This document shows, one piece after another, positions 1 through 6,878 of a stretch of DNA of 17,111 nucleotides. Source of the DNA: UBA3871 sp002392265 (GTDB lineage Bacteria > Bacillota > Clostridia > Peptostreptococcales > Anaerovoracaceae). The stretch is from the NCBI GenBank assembly GCA_946614255.1, contig CAMOGS010000051.1, forward strand, positions 1-17,111, read 5' to 3'. A program made the translations under genes and the position numbers. Positions within the stretch are counted from its first letter, which is position 1. Each line of letters opens with the position of its first letter. Below the pieces are notes generated by a model, which did not search any database, was not told the origin of the DNA, and saw nothing but the letters and a program-made list of their open reading frames with translations.

Positions 1-392
1 CTGTCATAGAGAAACTCTGTCGATAGATTTGCAGCCATCGTAATTCCGAGCACCAGATACTCATTCCATCCGATATCGGTCAGTGCCCCACCCCACCATG
101 TCGAAGCAGGTGTGAAAGCACAGTAGAACAGGAATACCTTTAGCATTGCGACCGGCACATTGTTCGCCGATTTGAACGTGAACTCACGATTCAGAGTAAA
201 GTTCCACAGAACCGAAAGAACCAGCGCTATCAGATAGCATGGTCTGTATGGCCAATCGGTCAAAAGATCGAGTGCCGTAAAACTGATTGTCTCGATTATC
301 CCTGCAGAAATTGAAAACAGCACAAACTTTATTACCTGTATGCGGTTTTCCTGCTTTGTCAGTTTTCTGTAGTTTTTCTTTTCTTTTAACAT
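1..392 (-). CDS. GtrA-like integral membrane protein, C-terminus cut by the window edge
   Basis: The reading frame opens with ATG at 392 and runs off the left edge with about 130 residues visible. The visible part starts with a short basic cytoplasmic stretch (MLKEKKNYRKLTKQ) and then shows three or more hydrophobic segments. Motifs such as KFVLFSISAGIIET, PCYLIALVLSVLWNFTLNREFTF and the STWWG region are typical of the GtrA-like family (four-helix proteins linked to polyprenyl-linked glycan or teichoic-acid glycosylation). The NFTLNREFTFK segment is the family hallmark. A purine-rich AAAGG lies about 10 bases before the ATG, and a TTGACA-containing promoter lies upstream. In the family these proteins are thought to help move lipid-linked sugars across the membrane; which glycan is involved cannot be told here. 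Family assignment is firm, the exact role is not. Confidence 0.85.
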   Translation of the reverse strand, partial: MLKEKKNYRKLTKQENRIQVIKFVLFSISAGIIETISFTALDLLTDWPYRPCYLIALVLSVLWNFTLNREFTFKSANNVPVAMLKVFLFYCAFTPASTWWGGALTDIGWNEYLVLGITMAANLSTEFLYD

Positions 393-458
393 ATCTGTAC
401 CTTTAACATTCTACTCGGGTGCAATTTTGCACTCACGTTTAATTTTGTACTATAGTTT

Positions 459-487
459 AATTATCTCACTTTCTGCTTTTTTGTCAA
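459..487 (-). promoter_or_regulatory. Probable sigma-A promoter of the GtrA-like gene
   Basis: Reading leftwards, a perfect -35 TTGACA (487-482) is followed after 17 bases by ATAATT (464-459), or after 18 bases by TAATTA. The -10 match is imperfect. The eight-base palindrome ACTATAGT lies just downstream (449-456) and could be an operator. Confidence 0.5.
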
Positions 488-494
488 GACTGTT

Positions 495-526
495 TAAAAA
501 CAAAAAGCGGCAGTTTCAACTGCCGC
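495..526 (-). terminator. Intrinsic terminator of the CarD-like / 97-residue unit
   Basis: The arms GCGGCAGT (507-514) and ACTGCCGC (519-526) form a perfect 8 bp stem with a TTCA loop. In the leftward direction the stem is followed by CTTTTTGTTTTT. It lies about 20 bases past the stop of the 97-residue gene, so it ends that unit before the GtrA-like promoter. Confidence 0.9.
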
Positions 527-546
527 AAAATAAATATCGTAATATT

Positions 547-840
547 CTATTCCTTCCAAGGGCGGTATACGCAATAGCTTTCCATCACATCACCCATGTA
601 AATCCATACATTGTCGCCCATGTCGATTTTCTCGTCGAACATCAAATTCGGTATCAAGAGCTTTACCGATACGCGCTTTTTGCCCTTCAGCATTTTCCCC
701 TCGCGCGTCGGATTATTTCTGAAGTCCTCAATCTCCTGTCTGAGGTTTTCGATACCCGTTTCAAATGCAAAATTATCTACAAACTCATTTTCATCCGCAT
801 ACACTACATTGTCCGGATTTTTGAACCAATTTACATTCAT
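547..840 (-). CDS. Hypothetical 97-residue protein, co-transcribed with the CarD-like regulator
   Basis: I do not recognise this family. The protein is 97 residues with no signal peptide and no membrane segment. The N-terminal half is acidic (DENEFVDNFAFETGIENL, then EIEDFRNN), the middle is basic (REGKMLKGKKRVSVKLL), and the end is aromatic and probably beta-rich (NVWIYMGDVMESYCVYRPWKE). The start at 840 is supported by AGGGGG about 7 bases upstream. It begins 24 bases after the stop of the CarD-like gene and is followed by a strong terminator, so the two form a bicistronic unit. A soluble cytoplasmic protein, possibly linked to the regulator, is the most that can be inferred. Confidence 0.75.
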   Translation of the reverse strand: MNVNWFKNPDNVVYADENEFVDNFAFETGIENLRQEIEDFRNNPTREGKMLKGKKRVSVKLLIPNLMFDEKIDMGDNVWIYMGDVMESYCVYRPWKE

Positions 841-864
841 AAGCTACCCCCTATCTGCCTCACT

Positions 865-1374
865 TCAATTCATAATAGAACCTATTCTTTTTTCGATGAA
901 CTGTGGCACCTCGTTTTTAGGTATGTCCAGAACCACCGCAAGCTCTCCGAAAAGTAAATCCTCTGCCTTTTTCATGTACTTTTCGTCTACGGCACCCACT
1001 TTCCTTTTGTTGCGGATGCACTGCTGCTTTTTTGCGTGGATTGACATTGTCAGCTGGCACAGATCATCACAGCTGTGTGTCTTTACCATGCTCTCGTAGC
1101 GTTCCACGAGCTCCCTCAGTGAAATACCCTGATAAATTTCAGCCTTTATGGTAGGAATTTTGTCAATCAGCTCAATGGCTTCTTCCTTTGAGATAATCGG
1201 GCGCATAAAAACCTTACCGTTTTCTACAGGTGCATAAATAGTGTAGCCCTGATAGCAAGGCTGCATTGTATAATACATAGCCTTAACATCATTTGCGCCT
1301 GTGCGCTCTGTGATGTCGGTAATGCGGCATACGCCGGATTCACCATAGATTACCATTTCACCGATGTTGTACAT
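865..1374 (-). CDS. CarD/CdnL-type transcriptional regulator
   Basis: The product is 169 residues. Its first 60 or so residues (MYNIGEMVIYGESGVCRITDI...) match the CarD/CdnL/TRCF RNA-polymerase-interacting domain: a start of the form 'GD-VVYG-GVG-I' followed by YYTMQP and a stretch like TIYAPVEN. The C-terminal part is helical and contains basic stretches (HAKKQQCIRNKRK), as in CarD-like proteins, where it contacts promoter DNA. Family members bind the RNA polymerase beta subunit and adjust open-complex stability. The frame can be extended to a TTG at 1395, but that would place the AAAGGAG ribosome site inside the gene; the ATG at 1374 has this site at an ideal 8 bases. It is first in a unit with the 97-residue gene. 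Which promoters it acts on is unknown; other clostridial CarD-like paralogues have specialised roles. Confidence 0.88.
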   Translation of the reverse strand: MYNIGEMVIYGESGVCRITDITERTGANDVKAMYYTMQPCYQGYTIYAPVENGKVFMRPIISKEEAIELIDKIPTIKAEIYQGISLRELVERYESMVKTHSCDDLCQLTMSIHAKKQQCIRNKRKVGAVDEKYMKKAEDLLFGELAVVLDIPKNEVPQFIEKRIGSIMN

Positions 1375-1416
1375 GGTTCCTACTCCTTTCTCCAAAAGTA
1401 CACACTATCCACTTCT

Positions 1417-1444
1417 ATTTTATCACAAGCTTTTCAAAAAGCAA
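1417..1444 (-). promoter_or_regulatory. Probable promoter of the CarD-like unit (extended -10)
   Basis: Leftward reading gives TTGCTT (1444-1439), 16 bases, then TGA-TAAAAT (-10 at 1422-1417 with the TG extension at 1425-1424). The same TGATAAAAT core appears upstream of the tmk operon at 16914-16906. Confidence 0.55.
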
Positions 1445-1602
1445 ATGATTTAAAATAAATTATTTATTTTAGCACATATCGATATACTGTGCAAGCAATA
1501 TTAACATATTTATAATAAATATATGATAATCAGCAAAAAAGTAATATATATTGTGGCAAATAGGTATCATTCTCCACAATATCTAGTAATTTTTAATTTC
1601 CT

Positions 1603-1631
1603 TTGACAAACTAAAATCGCTATTGTATAAT
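1603..1631 (+). promoter_or_regulatory. Consensus sigma-A promoter of tRNA-Arg
   Basis: TTGACA (1603-1608), a 17-base spacer and TATAAT (1626-1631) form a perfect consensus housekeeping promoter. It lies 24 bases before the tRNA, as expected for a strongly expressed stable RNA. Confidence 0.92.
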
Positions 1632-1655
1632 AACAAGGTACGATAAATACAATAT

Positions 1656-1731
1656 GCGCGTGTAGCTCAATGGATAGAGTGCCTGACTACGAATCAGTAG
1701 GTTGCACGTTCGAGTCGTGTCACGCGCACCA
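1656..1731 (+). tRNA. tRNA-Arg (anticodon ACG), CCA encoded
   Basis: The acceptor arms GCGCGTG (1656-1662) and CACGCGC (1721-1727) pair fully and are followed by discriminator A and an encoded CCA (1729-1731). The D arm GCTC...GAGT, the anticodon loop CTACGAA between CTGA and TCAG, and the T loop TTCGAGT are all present. The anticodon ACG (read as ICG) decodes CGU/CGC/CGA arginine codons. The gene stands alone between its own promoter and terminator. Confidence 0.97.
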
Positions 1732-1733
1732 AA

Positions 1734-1764
1734 CCCCCGAGTTTTCTCGGGGGTTTCTTTTTAT
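1734..1764 (+). terminator. Intrinsic terminator of tRNA-Arg
   Basis: CCCCCGAG (1734-1741), loop TTTT, CTCGGGGG (1746-1753), then TTTCTTTTTATT. The hairpin begins two bases after the CCA end. Confidence 0.95.
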
Positions 1765-1844
1765 TGTTATTATTGTCACCGGGATTGTTACTGCGGGACA
1801 TACTAGGCATACCGGACTATCCCGGGGCTACACTGGACTGGGTC

Positions 1845-2060
1845 TTTTCATCCCAAAAGCAAAAAATGAAAAAACAGGATGAAATAATTCAGCTGCTTTT
1901 TCATCTCAAATCTATAAAAGTGCAAAATAGGATGATTTTTCACAGTTTCCGCCTTTTAAAATTCATCCCCATTTCTAAAAATGACAAAGCAGGATGAAAA
2001 AACAAAAATATTTTTCATCTTAATATTTAATAACCTCGAAATGGGATGAAATATGCGCTG
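1845..2060. repeat. Array of alternating GGATGAAA / TTTCATCC motifs in two units of about 115 bp
   Basis: Eight short motifs of alternating orientation start at 1847, 1877, 1899, 1930, 1962, 1992, 2013 and 2044. Corresponding motifs recur after 114-115 bases (1847/1962, 1877/1992, 1899/2013, 1930/2044), so the stretch is two related units. Bases between motifs are also partly kept, for example AAAAATGA followed by CAGGATGAAA in both. In unit 2 the inner pair GATGAAAAA (1993-2001) and TTTTTCATC (2011-2019) makes a 9 bp stem, nested in an outer stem TTCATCCC (1962-1969) with GGGATGAA (2043-2050). I see no credible reading frame. Function is unknown: a mobile-repeat remnant, a structured RNA or a protein-binding array are all possible. 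Confidence 0.7.
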
Positions 2061-2101
2061 CATCGGCTTTTGGCAGCAGCAGTTTTAAAGAGAAAAGGGG
2101 G

Positions 2102-2130
2102 TTGACAAAATGTATGCTAAGATTTAACAT
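2102..2130 (+). promoter_or_regulatory. Promoter of the cobalamin riboswitch transcript
   Basis: TTGACA (2102-2107), a 17-base spacer (2108-2124) and TAACAT (2125-2130). Transcription would start near 2137, about 100 bases before the conserved riboswitch core, giving a leader of about 430 bases before the coding start. Confidence 0.7.
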
Positions 2131-2235
2131 CATTCTTGTGCGATTAATGCGGTTTTAGTGCGGTAGTTTGGTTTCATTTTGCAAACCCCGTTCTATCTGG
2201 ACTGCAAGCACGCAAAACAGAACAAAAGTAGAATA

Positions 2236-2462
2236 AAGGAACACGGCCGGGTAATGCCCGGTACAGAGGAATGGGGTGAAAGTCCCCGCGCAGAAACGGC
2301 ACTGTAAGCGTGAATCCGTTCCGAAGCAGCCAATGGCGGCTGCAGCAGCGAAAGCTGACCACTCGCAACAGCGGGGAAGGCAGGAAACATGATGCAGAGA
2401 TTACTCTCCTATCGCAAGTCAGGATATTCAGTTCCAAAATCAGTATATCGGCGTTCCCGATG
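2236..2462 (+). ncRNA. Cobalamin (adenosylcobalamin-type) riboswitch
   Basis: The order of conserved elements fits the cobalamin riboswitch class: hairpin CCGGG/CCCGG (2247-2261), GAGGAAT followed by GGGGTGAAAGTCCCC (2273-2287), ACTGTAA (2301-2307), GGGGAAGGC (2373-2381), GATG (2391-2394), and the B12-box-like CAAGTCAGGATA (2415-2426). A GC-rich peripheral extension lies around 2324-2357, where variable helices occur in the class. Hairpin ATCGG/CCGAT (2447-2461), just after the B12 box, is a candidate for the kissing-loop hairpin. An intrinsic terminator follows, so B12 binding probably stops transcription of the downstream surface-protein gene. Confidence 0.9.
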
Positions 2463-2490
2463 TAGTCATTTTTATGTGCTCAAAAACGTC

Positions 2491-2533
2491 AGCACCGGGG
2501 CTTTATGCCCCGGTGCTTTGTTTTTATATATTT
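2491..2533 (+). terminator. Riboswitch-controlled intrinsic terminator (attenuator)
   Basis: AGCACCGGGGC (2491-2501), loop TTTAT, GCCCCGGTGCT (2507-2517), then TTGTTTTTATATATTT. The 11 bp GC-rich hairpin sits between the riboswitch and the ribosome site at 2551, so it must be relieved for the gene to be read. An antiterminator partner could not be fixed with certainty; GTGCT (2476-2480) can pair with AGCAC of the left arm. Confidence 0.9.
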
Positions 2534-2564
2534 ATCATTTACGTTTCATAAAGGAGGGACTATA

Positions 2565-5500
2565 TTGGAAATTCAAAATCGAAAGAGGAGAATGCTACAG
2601 GCTAAACGGTTGCTCAGCTTTCTCCTGGTACTCGTCATGGCTTTTGCCATGATGCCTGCAAACATATTCGCAATAGAATATGCTCCCGAAAGGGACGGTC
2701 AGGTTCGTGTCATAATCGAAAACACCACATATTCAACAGACGACGGTGCACCGTGGGATGGCACTCTGGTCGATACCTGGATAACACTTGATGACGATTC
2801 GACCATGATGAGCTGTGTTGTTGAAGCGCTCGAGGAAGACGGCTATGAACAGCAAGGCGCAGAAAACAACTATATCGAAAGTATCAACGAACTGGCTGCA
2901 TTCGACGGCGGCGATATGTCAGGCTGGATGGGGACGATTAACGACTGGTTCGTAAATCAGGGTTTTGACGGTTTTACCGTTGCTGATGGCACACTTGAGG
3001 CCGGCGATGAAATCCGCATCATGTACACCTGCTATGGCTACGGAGAGGATCTCGGTGGCTCATTCATGAACGATGATACCACGCTCAGCGAACTTAATAT
3101 CACAGGCGGCCACTTTGATCGCGATTTTGACGGTGAAGATACCAGTCCATACGAATTCTTTCTGAACAGCGGCGTTACTGGTATTAAAATCACACCGACA
3201 GCGTCTAACAAGAACTTTCTGGTAAGGACATACAAAAACCATTCAACACTTTACAAACGCTCAGCTACTATTCCGGTTTCGGACGGAGACAGTTTTACCA
3301 TTATCGTAAATGAAGTCGGGGCACCTACAATGAATCAGTGCACCGACTTCACGGAATACAATGTCAGAATTACCGCTCAAAGCGGCGGCACAGACCCTGA
3401 TCCAACACCTTCACCTTCCGGTATTAGTGCAAGCTTTACAAACGGCAATGCCTCAGATATGAAGCTTTTTGCCACTACAGATTCAGCTATGGCAACCGAC
3501 CTGCTAGACGGCAGTACTTCGGGTGAATTGACACTTTCTGAGGGCGACTATATCCTGGCGCTCTACAATGATAATGACGCCTGCCTTGGAACTGTTGCAA
3601 TTACAGTAAGTGAAACGTCTCATGCATTCACTGCTTATTCAGTCAGTGTAGGCTGTGGAAATACCGGCTGGGCTATCGGCACAAACTACACCGTTACGGC
3701 ATCGGCTATCTCTGCCGGCAGTGCGCAGCGACATATCACAATGGGCGAAAACGGCAGCAGCTTCGTTTGCCTTTCAGGTGACAGCGTAAGCGCAACGCTT
3801 ATTCCTTCTCAGAGTAAGCAGGCTGCAGGATATTCAAGCATTATTGCGTCAAGCAGTGCAATTTCCGCGTCTAATGCTCACCTTAGCGCAACCTGCGCGC
3901 AGGCACCTGTGGAGCATGCGGATTACAGAATAGCTCTTCGCAACACGAAAGCTCACCTGAAGACACTGCCTACTCCTGTTGTAGGCTCTGTAGGCGGTGA
4001 ATGGCTGGCAATTGATCTCGCCAGAAGCGGAGAAAGCATCTCGGAAGACTACTTTGATGCGGTAAAGACAGAAATTGAAGGCTCTACGCAGTTTGCAAGC
4101 ACCGGTCGCCTGCATAGAAATAAGTCAACAGAAAACTCCAGAATAATAATAGCTCTTACAGCACTTGGAGTTGATGCAACTGATTTCTACGGCTATGACC
4201 TCACGGCAGGTCTTAACCAGCTAAGCTACCTGGAAAGACAGGGCATTAACGGTCCTATTTGGGCGCTCATTGCGCTTGACTGCGGTAACTATTCCATTCC
4301 GGAAGGAATATCCAGAGGGGCAATCATTAATTCTATTCTTTCCGAGCAGACCACCGATGGCGGTTGGAATCTTTCAGGTCCTAACGCATCGGCCGACCCG
4401 GATATGACCGCTATGGCCCTCCAGGCTCTGGCTCCTTACTACAATACCAATAATGATGTGCATGCAGCTGTTGACAGGGCACTTACTCGCCTTTCAGCCA
4501 TTCAGTCTGATATAGGCGGATTCGGTAGTATACAAGGCGCATGCTCTGAGTCAGCAGCACAGGTAATTGTAGCGCTGACAGCCCTCGGAATTGACCTTGA
4601 AACCGATTCGCGTTTCATAAAGAATAGTTACACCTTAATTGATAATCTTTTGACTTTCCATGTCACTAACGGATTTAAGCATGTTCAGAGTGGCAATTAC
4701 GATCAGATGGCGACAGAGCAGTCTTATTACGCCATCGTTGCATATGACAGATTAAAAAACACCCGGAAAAGCCTCTACGATATGAGCGACCTGACTCTGT
4801 CAGCATATCCTACACCGGCAGCAATCACTACCGATCCGGCTATTACTACAGACCCTGCAATAACTACAGGTGGCGCTGTCACTACCGACCCTGCTATAGC
4901 CACAGGCGGTGGCGTAAGCGGCGGAGGTGGCGGCACAGATACTCCTGCCCCTGCGGAAACAATCCGTGTTTCCATGCGCCTCATTGGTGCTGAGGAAGCT
5001 ACTCAGGATGTAAATCTCGGCAGAGCAGCATATCTGCCTGACTATGTTACATGGATAGCTACAAGAAGCTACACACTTCCTGCAGAATCGACAGTTTACG
5101 ACCTCTGGGTTGAAGCTTGCGGTGACGCAAACATCAGAAGCATAGGCGCTGAAAACAACTATGTTGAGACTGTTTATGCACCAAGTGGTTACGAGCTTTC
5201 AGAGTTCACAAACGGAAACCGCTCGGGCTGGATGTACACTATTAACGGCAGACATCCGGGCTTTGGTCTTACGGAGCAGACGCTCAGAAACAATGACGTT
5301 GTAATCTGGCACTATGTAAATGACTATTCATATGAGGTTGAAGACTGGTTTGACGATCCGAACTACCCATCCCTCGGCGACGGTACTTACTACAATCGCT
5401 GGCTGATGGCTCCTGACAGAGCAGGCGCAAAGGGCGGCGGTATTCCTTTGGGAAGCAATTCGGGAGCTTCAGGCAGCACTGCAGCAGGTGGCGATACAGC

Positions 5501-6758
5501 CGTTCCTGCTAGCAACGTAAGCGTTGAAGCAACCGCAAAGAACGGCACGGCAAAGGTAGAGTTAACTACGACAAAGATCAATGAAGTAATCTCAGCAGTA
5601 AAGAAAGAAGGCACAAAGGCCATCCAAATCGAGCCTACAATCAAGGGCGAAGCAAGCAAGGTCTCCGTGGACATTCCAAAGACCTCGCTTAACAAGATCG
5701 TTTCCGAGACAGAAGCGGTTCTTAACATAAAGACAGGCCTCGGCGAAATGAACATTCCAAACGACACCCTGGGCGAGATCACAAAGCTTGCCGGCGGCAA
5801 AGATGTTTCAATGAGCATGGAAAAGGCCGATACAGCCACACTTGCAAAGAAGATTTCAGCTGCATTGGAGGGCATTGTAAACGCTGTTGCAGAAGCCTTT
5901 GGCGTTGCAACTCCTGCCAATGATGTAACAGCTGAAGAGCTCTCAAAGATTGATACAAAGGGCTCAGTTGCTGTCGATTTCAAGATTACTTCGGGAGCCG
6001 ATACAATTTCATCATTCGGTGGAAAGAGCATTGATGTAGCTGTAGCTGTTGACAAAAACAAGTTCACGGCCGGTAAGACATATCTCGCATACATCTTCCA
6101 CGATGATGGACGTATAGAAAAAACCGGTGCACGTGTAACAGGCGGAAATGCCGTAGTTTCAATGCGCAGCTTCTCGACTGTAGTTATCACTCAGGAAGAG
6201 GTGAAAACAGTAAGCTTCAGCGATGTACCTGAAGGCAAATTCTACTATGACGCAGTGGCATGGGCTGTTTCAAACGGTATCACAAACGGCATTACAGACA
6301 CGACATTTGAACCAAACACAGTATGTAATCGTGCGCAGATGGCAACTATGCTTTACCGTTTTGGTAAGGGCGCCGATACAGATAACAACATTCTCTCCAA
6401 ATTTGTAGATGTAGCTTCGGATTCATTCTACAGCAAGGCGGTTTCATGGGCTGTCTCAAAGGGTATCACCACCGGAACCTCTGAGACAACCTTCGATCCG
6501 TCTGCATCCTGCAGCCGCGCTCAGATGGTAACAATGCTTTACCGCTATGCAAAGGCTGCCGGCATCGCAAAGGAGAGCGCAGGCAATGAATTAAGATTTA
6601 CAGATGTAAATGCAAACTCCTACTATTATGATGCGGTTGCATGGGCCGTTTCAAACGGTATCACAAACGGCATCTCGGACACAGCATTTGAGCCAAACAC
6701 AATATGCAGTCGCGCTCAGATGGTAACTATGCTTTATCGCCTCAGCGGTTTGAAATAA
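2565..6758 (+). CDS. Secreted SLH-anchored protein with two DUF4430 (transcobalamin-like) domains and an alpha/alpha-barrel; probable surface cobalamin-binding protein
   Basis: The product is about 1397 residues, read from a TTG at 2565 that has AAGGAGG 7 bases upstream. The earlier in-frame ATG at 2505 lies inside the attenuator hairpin, and the ATG at 2592 has a poorly spaced site. Residues 1-36 are a signal peptide (basic start, LLSFLLVLVMAFAMM core, likely cut after NIFA). Next come DUF4430-like domain 1 (about 46-160), a cadherin-like beta-sandwich (about 176-272), a Pro-rich linker, and an unassigned beta-rich part (about 288-445). An alpha/alpha-barrel domain of the terpenoid-cyclase/prenyltransferase fold follows (about 450-742, with GGEW, DGGWNLSG and GGFGSIQ repeats), then a Thr/Pro/Gly linker (about 751-791), DUF4430 domain 2 (about 800-928), a beta-rich S-layer-type region (about 983-1212) and three SLH repeats (about 1218-1397) for cell-wall attachment. 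Barrel, linker and DUF4430 in this order mirror transcobalamin and intrinsic factor. The cobalamin riboswitch upstream supports B12 capture at the surface, but binding itself is inferred. Confidence 0.88.
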   Translation: MEIQNRKRRMLQAKRLLSFLLVLVMAFAMMPANIFAIEYAPERDGQVRVIIENTTYSTDDGAPWDGTLVDTWITLDDDSTMMSCVVEALEEDGYEQQGAENNYIESINELAAFDGGDMSGWMGTINDWFVNQGFDGFTVADGTLEAGDEIRIMYTCYGYGEDLGGSFMNDDTTLSELNITGGHFDRDFDGEDTSPYEFFLNSGVTGIKITPTASNKNFLVRTYKNHSTLYKRSATIPVSDGDSFTIIVNEVGAPTMNQCTDFTEYNVRITAQSGGTDPDPTPSPSGISASFTNGNASDMKLFATTDSAMATDLLDGSTSGELTLSEGDYILALYNDNDACLGTVAITVSETSHAFTAYSVSVGCGNTGWAIGTNYTVTASAISAGSAQRHITMGENGSSFVCLSGDSVSATLIPSQSKQAAGYSSIIASSSAISASNAHLSATCAQAPVEHADYRIALRNTKAHLKTLPTPVVGSVGGEWLAIDLARSGESISEDYFDAVKTEIEGSTQFASTGRLHRNKSTENSRIIIALTALGVDATDFYGYDLTAGLNQLSYLERQGINGPIWALIALDCGNYSIPEGISRGAIINSILSEQTTDGGWNLSGPNASADPDMTAMALQALAPYYNTNNDVHAAVDRALTRLSAIQSDIGGFGSIQGACSESAAQVIVALTALGIDLETDSRFIKNSYTLIDNLLTFHVTNGFKHVQSGNYDQMATEQSYYAIVAYDRLKNTRKSLYDMSDLTLSAYPTPAAITTDPAITTDPAITTGGAVTTDPAIATGGGVSGGGGGTDTPAPAETIRVSMRLIGAEEATQDVNLGRAAYLPDYVTWIATRSYTLPAESTVYDLWVEACGDANIRSIGAENNYVETVYAPSGYELSEFTNGNRSGWMYTINGRHPGFGLTEQTLRNNDVVIWHYVNDYSYEVEDWFDDPNYPSLGDGTYYNRWLMAPDRAGAKGGGIPLGSNSGASGSTAAGGDTAVPASNVSVEATAKNGTAKVELTTTKINEVISAVKKEGTKAIQIEPTIKGEASKVSVDIPKTSLNKIVSETEAVLNIKTGLGEMNIPNDTLGEITKLAGGKDVSMSMEKADTATLAKKISAALEGIVNAVAEAFGVATPANDVTAEELSKIDTKGSVAVDFKITSGADTISSFGGKSIDVAVAVDKNKFTAGKTYLAYIFHDDGRIEKTGARVTGGNAVVSMRSFSTVVITQEEVKTVSFSDVPEGKFYYDAVAWAVSNGITNGITDTTFEPNTVCNRAQMATMLYRFGKGADTDNNILSKFVDVASDSFYSKAVSWAVSKGITTGTSETTFDPSASCSRAQMVTMLYRYAKAAGIAKESAGNELRFTDVNANSYYYDAVAWAVSNGITNGISDTAFEPNTICSRAQMVTMLYRLSGLK
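4816..4935 (+). repeat. Degenerate repeat coding a Thr/Pro/Gly linker
   Basis: Within the SLH gene, units resembling 'AITTDP' (AITTDP, AITTDP, AITTGG, AVTTDP, AIATGG) recur in tandem and run into a Gly-rich stretch. The stretch separates the barrel domain from the second DUF4430 domain and looks like a flexible, possibly glycosylated linker. Such tandem units may vary in number between strains. Confidence 0.75.
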
Positions 6759-6808
6759 AGTAAAATAAGTAGTAAAACTTCTTAATTCCATATGTGCAAA
6801 AACCAAAG

Positions 6809-6840
6809 AAAAGCCCCGAAGAGCAAGCTTAGGGGCTTTT
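6809..6840. terminator. Bidirectional terminator between convergent genes
   Basis: AAAAGCCCC (6809-6817) pairs with GGGGCTTTT (6832-6840) around a 14-base loop. T-runs are available on both strands, so it can end the plus-strand SLH gene and the minus-strand hydrolase unit. Confidence 0.85.
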
Positions 6841-6878
6841 CCCATATTATATGAATGTTCTACATTAACTATATATAA

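Noticed and set aside
427..1099. Plus-strand open frames opposite the CarD-like unit
   Set aside because: They cross the terminator and are antisense to two well supported genes; the translations look like chance sequence.
865..1395. CarD-like start at the TTG 1395
   Set aside because: It would place the AAAGGAG ribosome site inside the coding region; family alignment begins at MYNIGEMV from ATG 1374.
1764..1997. 77-residue frame across the repeat array
   Set aside because: It starts in the tRNA terminator's trailing sequence, has no ribosome site, and is cut from low-complexity repeat DNA.
1845..2060. CRISPR array
   Set aside because: The motifs alternate in orientation, are only 8-10 bases long and imperfect, and no cas genes are present.
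2505..2564. Upstream ATG extension of the SLH gene
   Set aside because: The ATG at 2505 lies within the attenuator hairpin and T-run, encodes a stretch unlike a secretion start, and has no ribosome site, while TTG at 2565 has AAGGAGG at ideal distance before a normal signal peptide.
3912..4795. Reading the barrel domain as a true terpene cyclase or squalene-hopene cyclase
   Set aside because: The acidic DxDD-type catalytic motif is not seen, the protein is exported and wall-anchored, and the riboswitch context points to B12; only the fold is shared.
5390..6190. 266-residue open frame on the minus strand
   Set aside because: It lies wholly inside the SLH gene, is antisense to it, and reflects codon bias of the Ala/Thr/Lys-rich sense sequence; no ribosome site or recognised domain.
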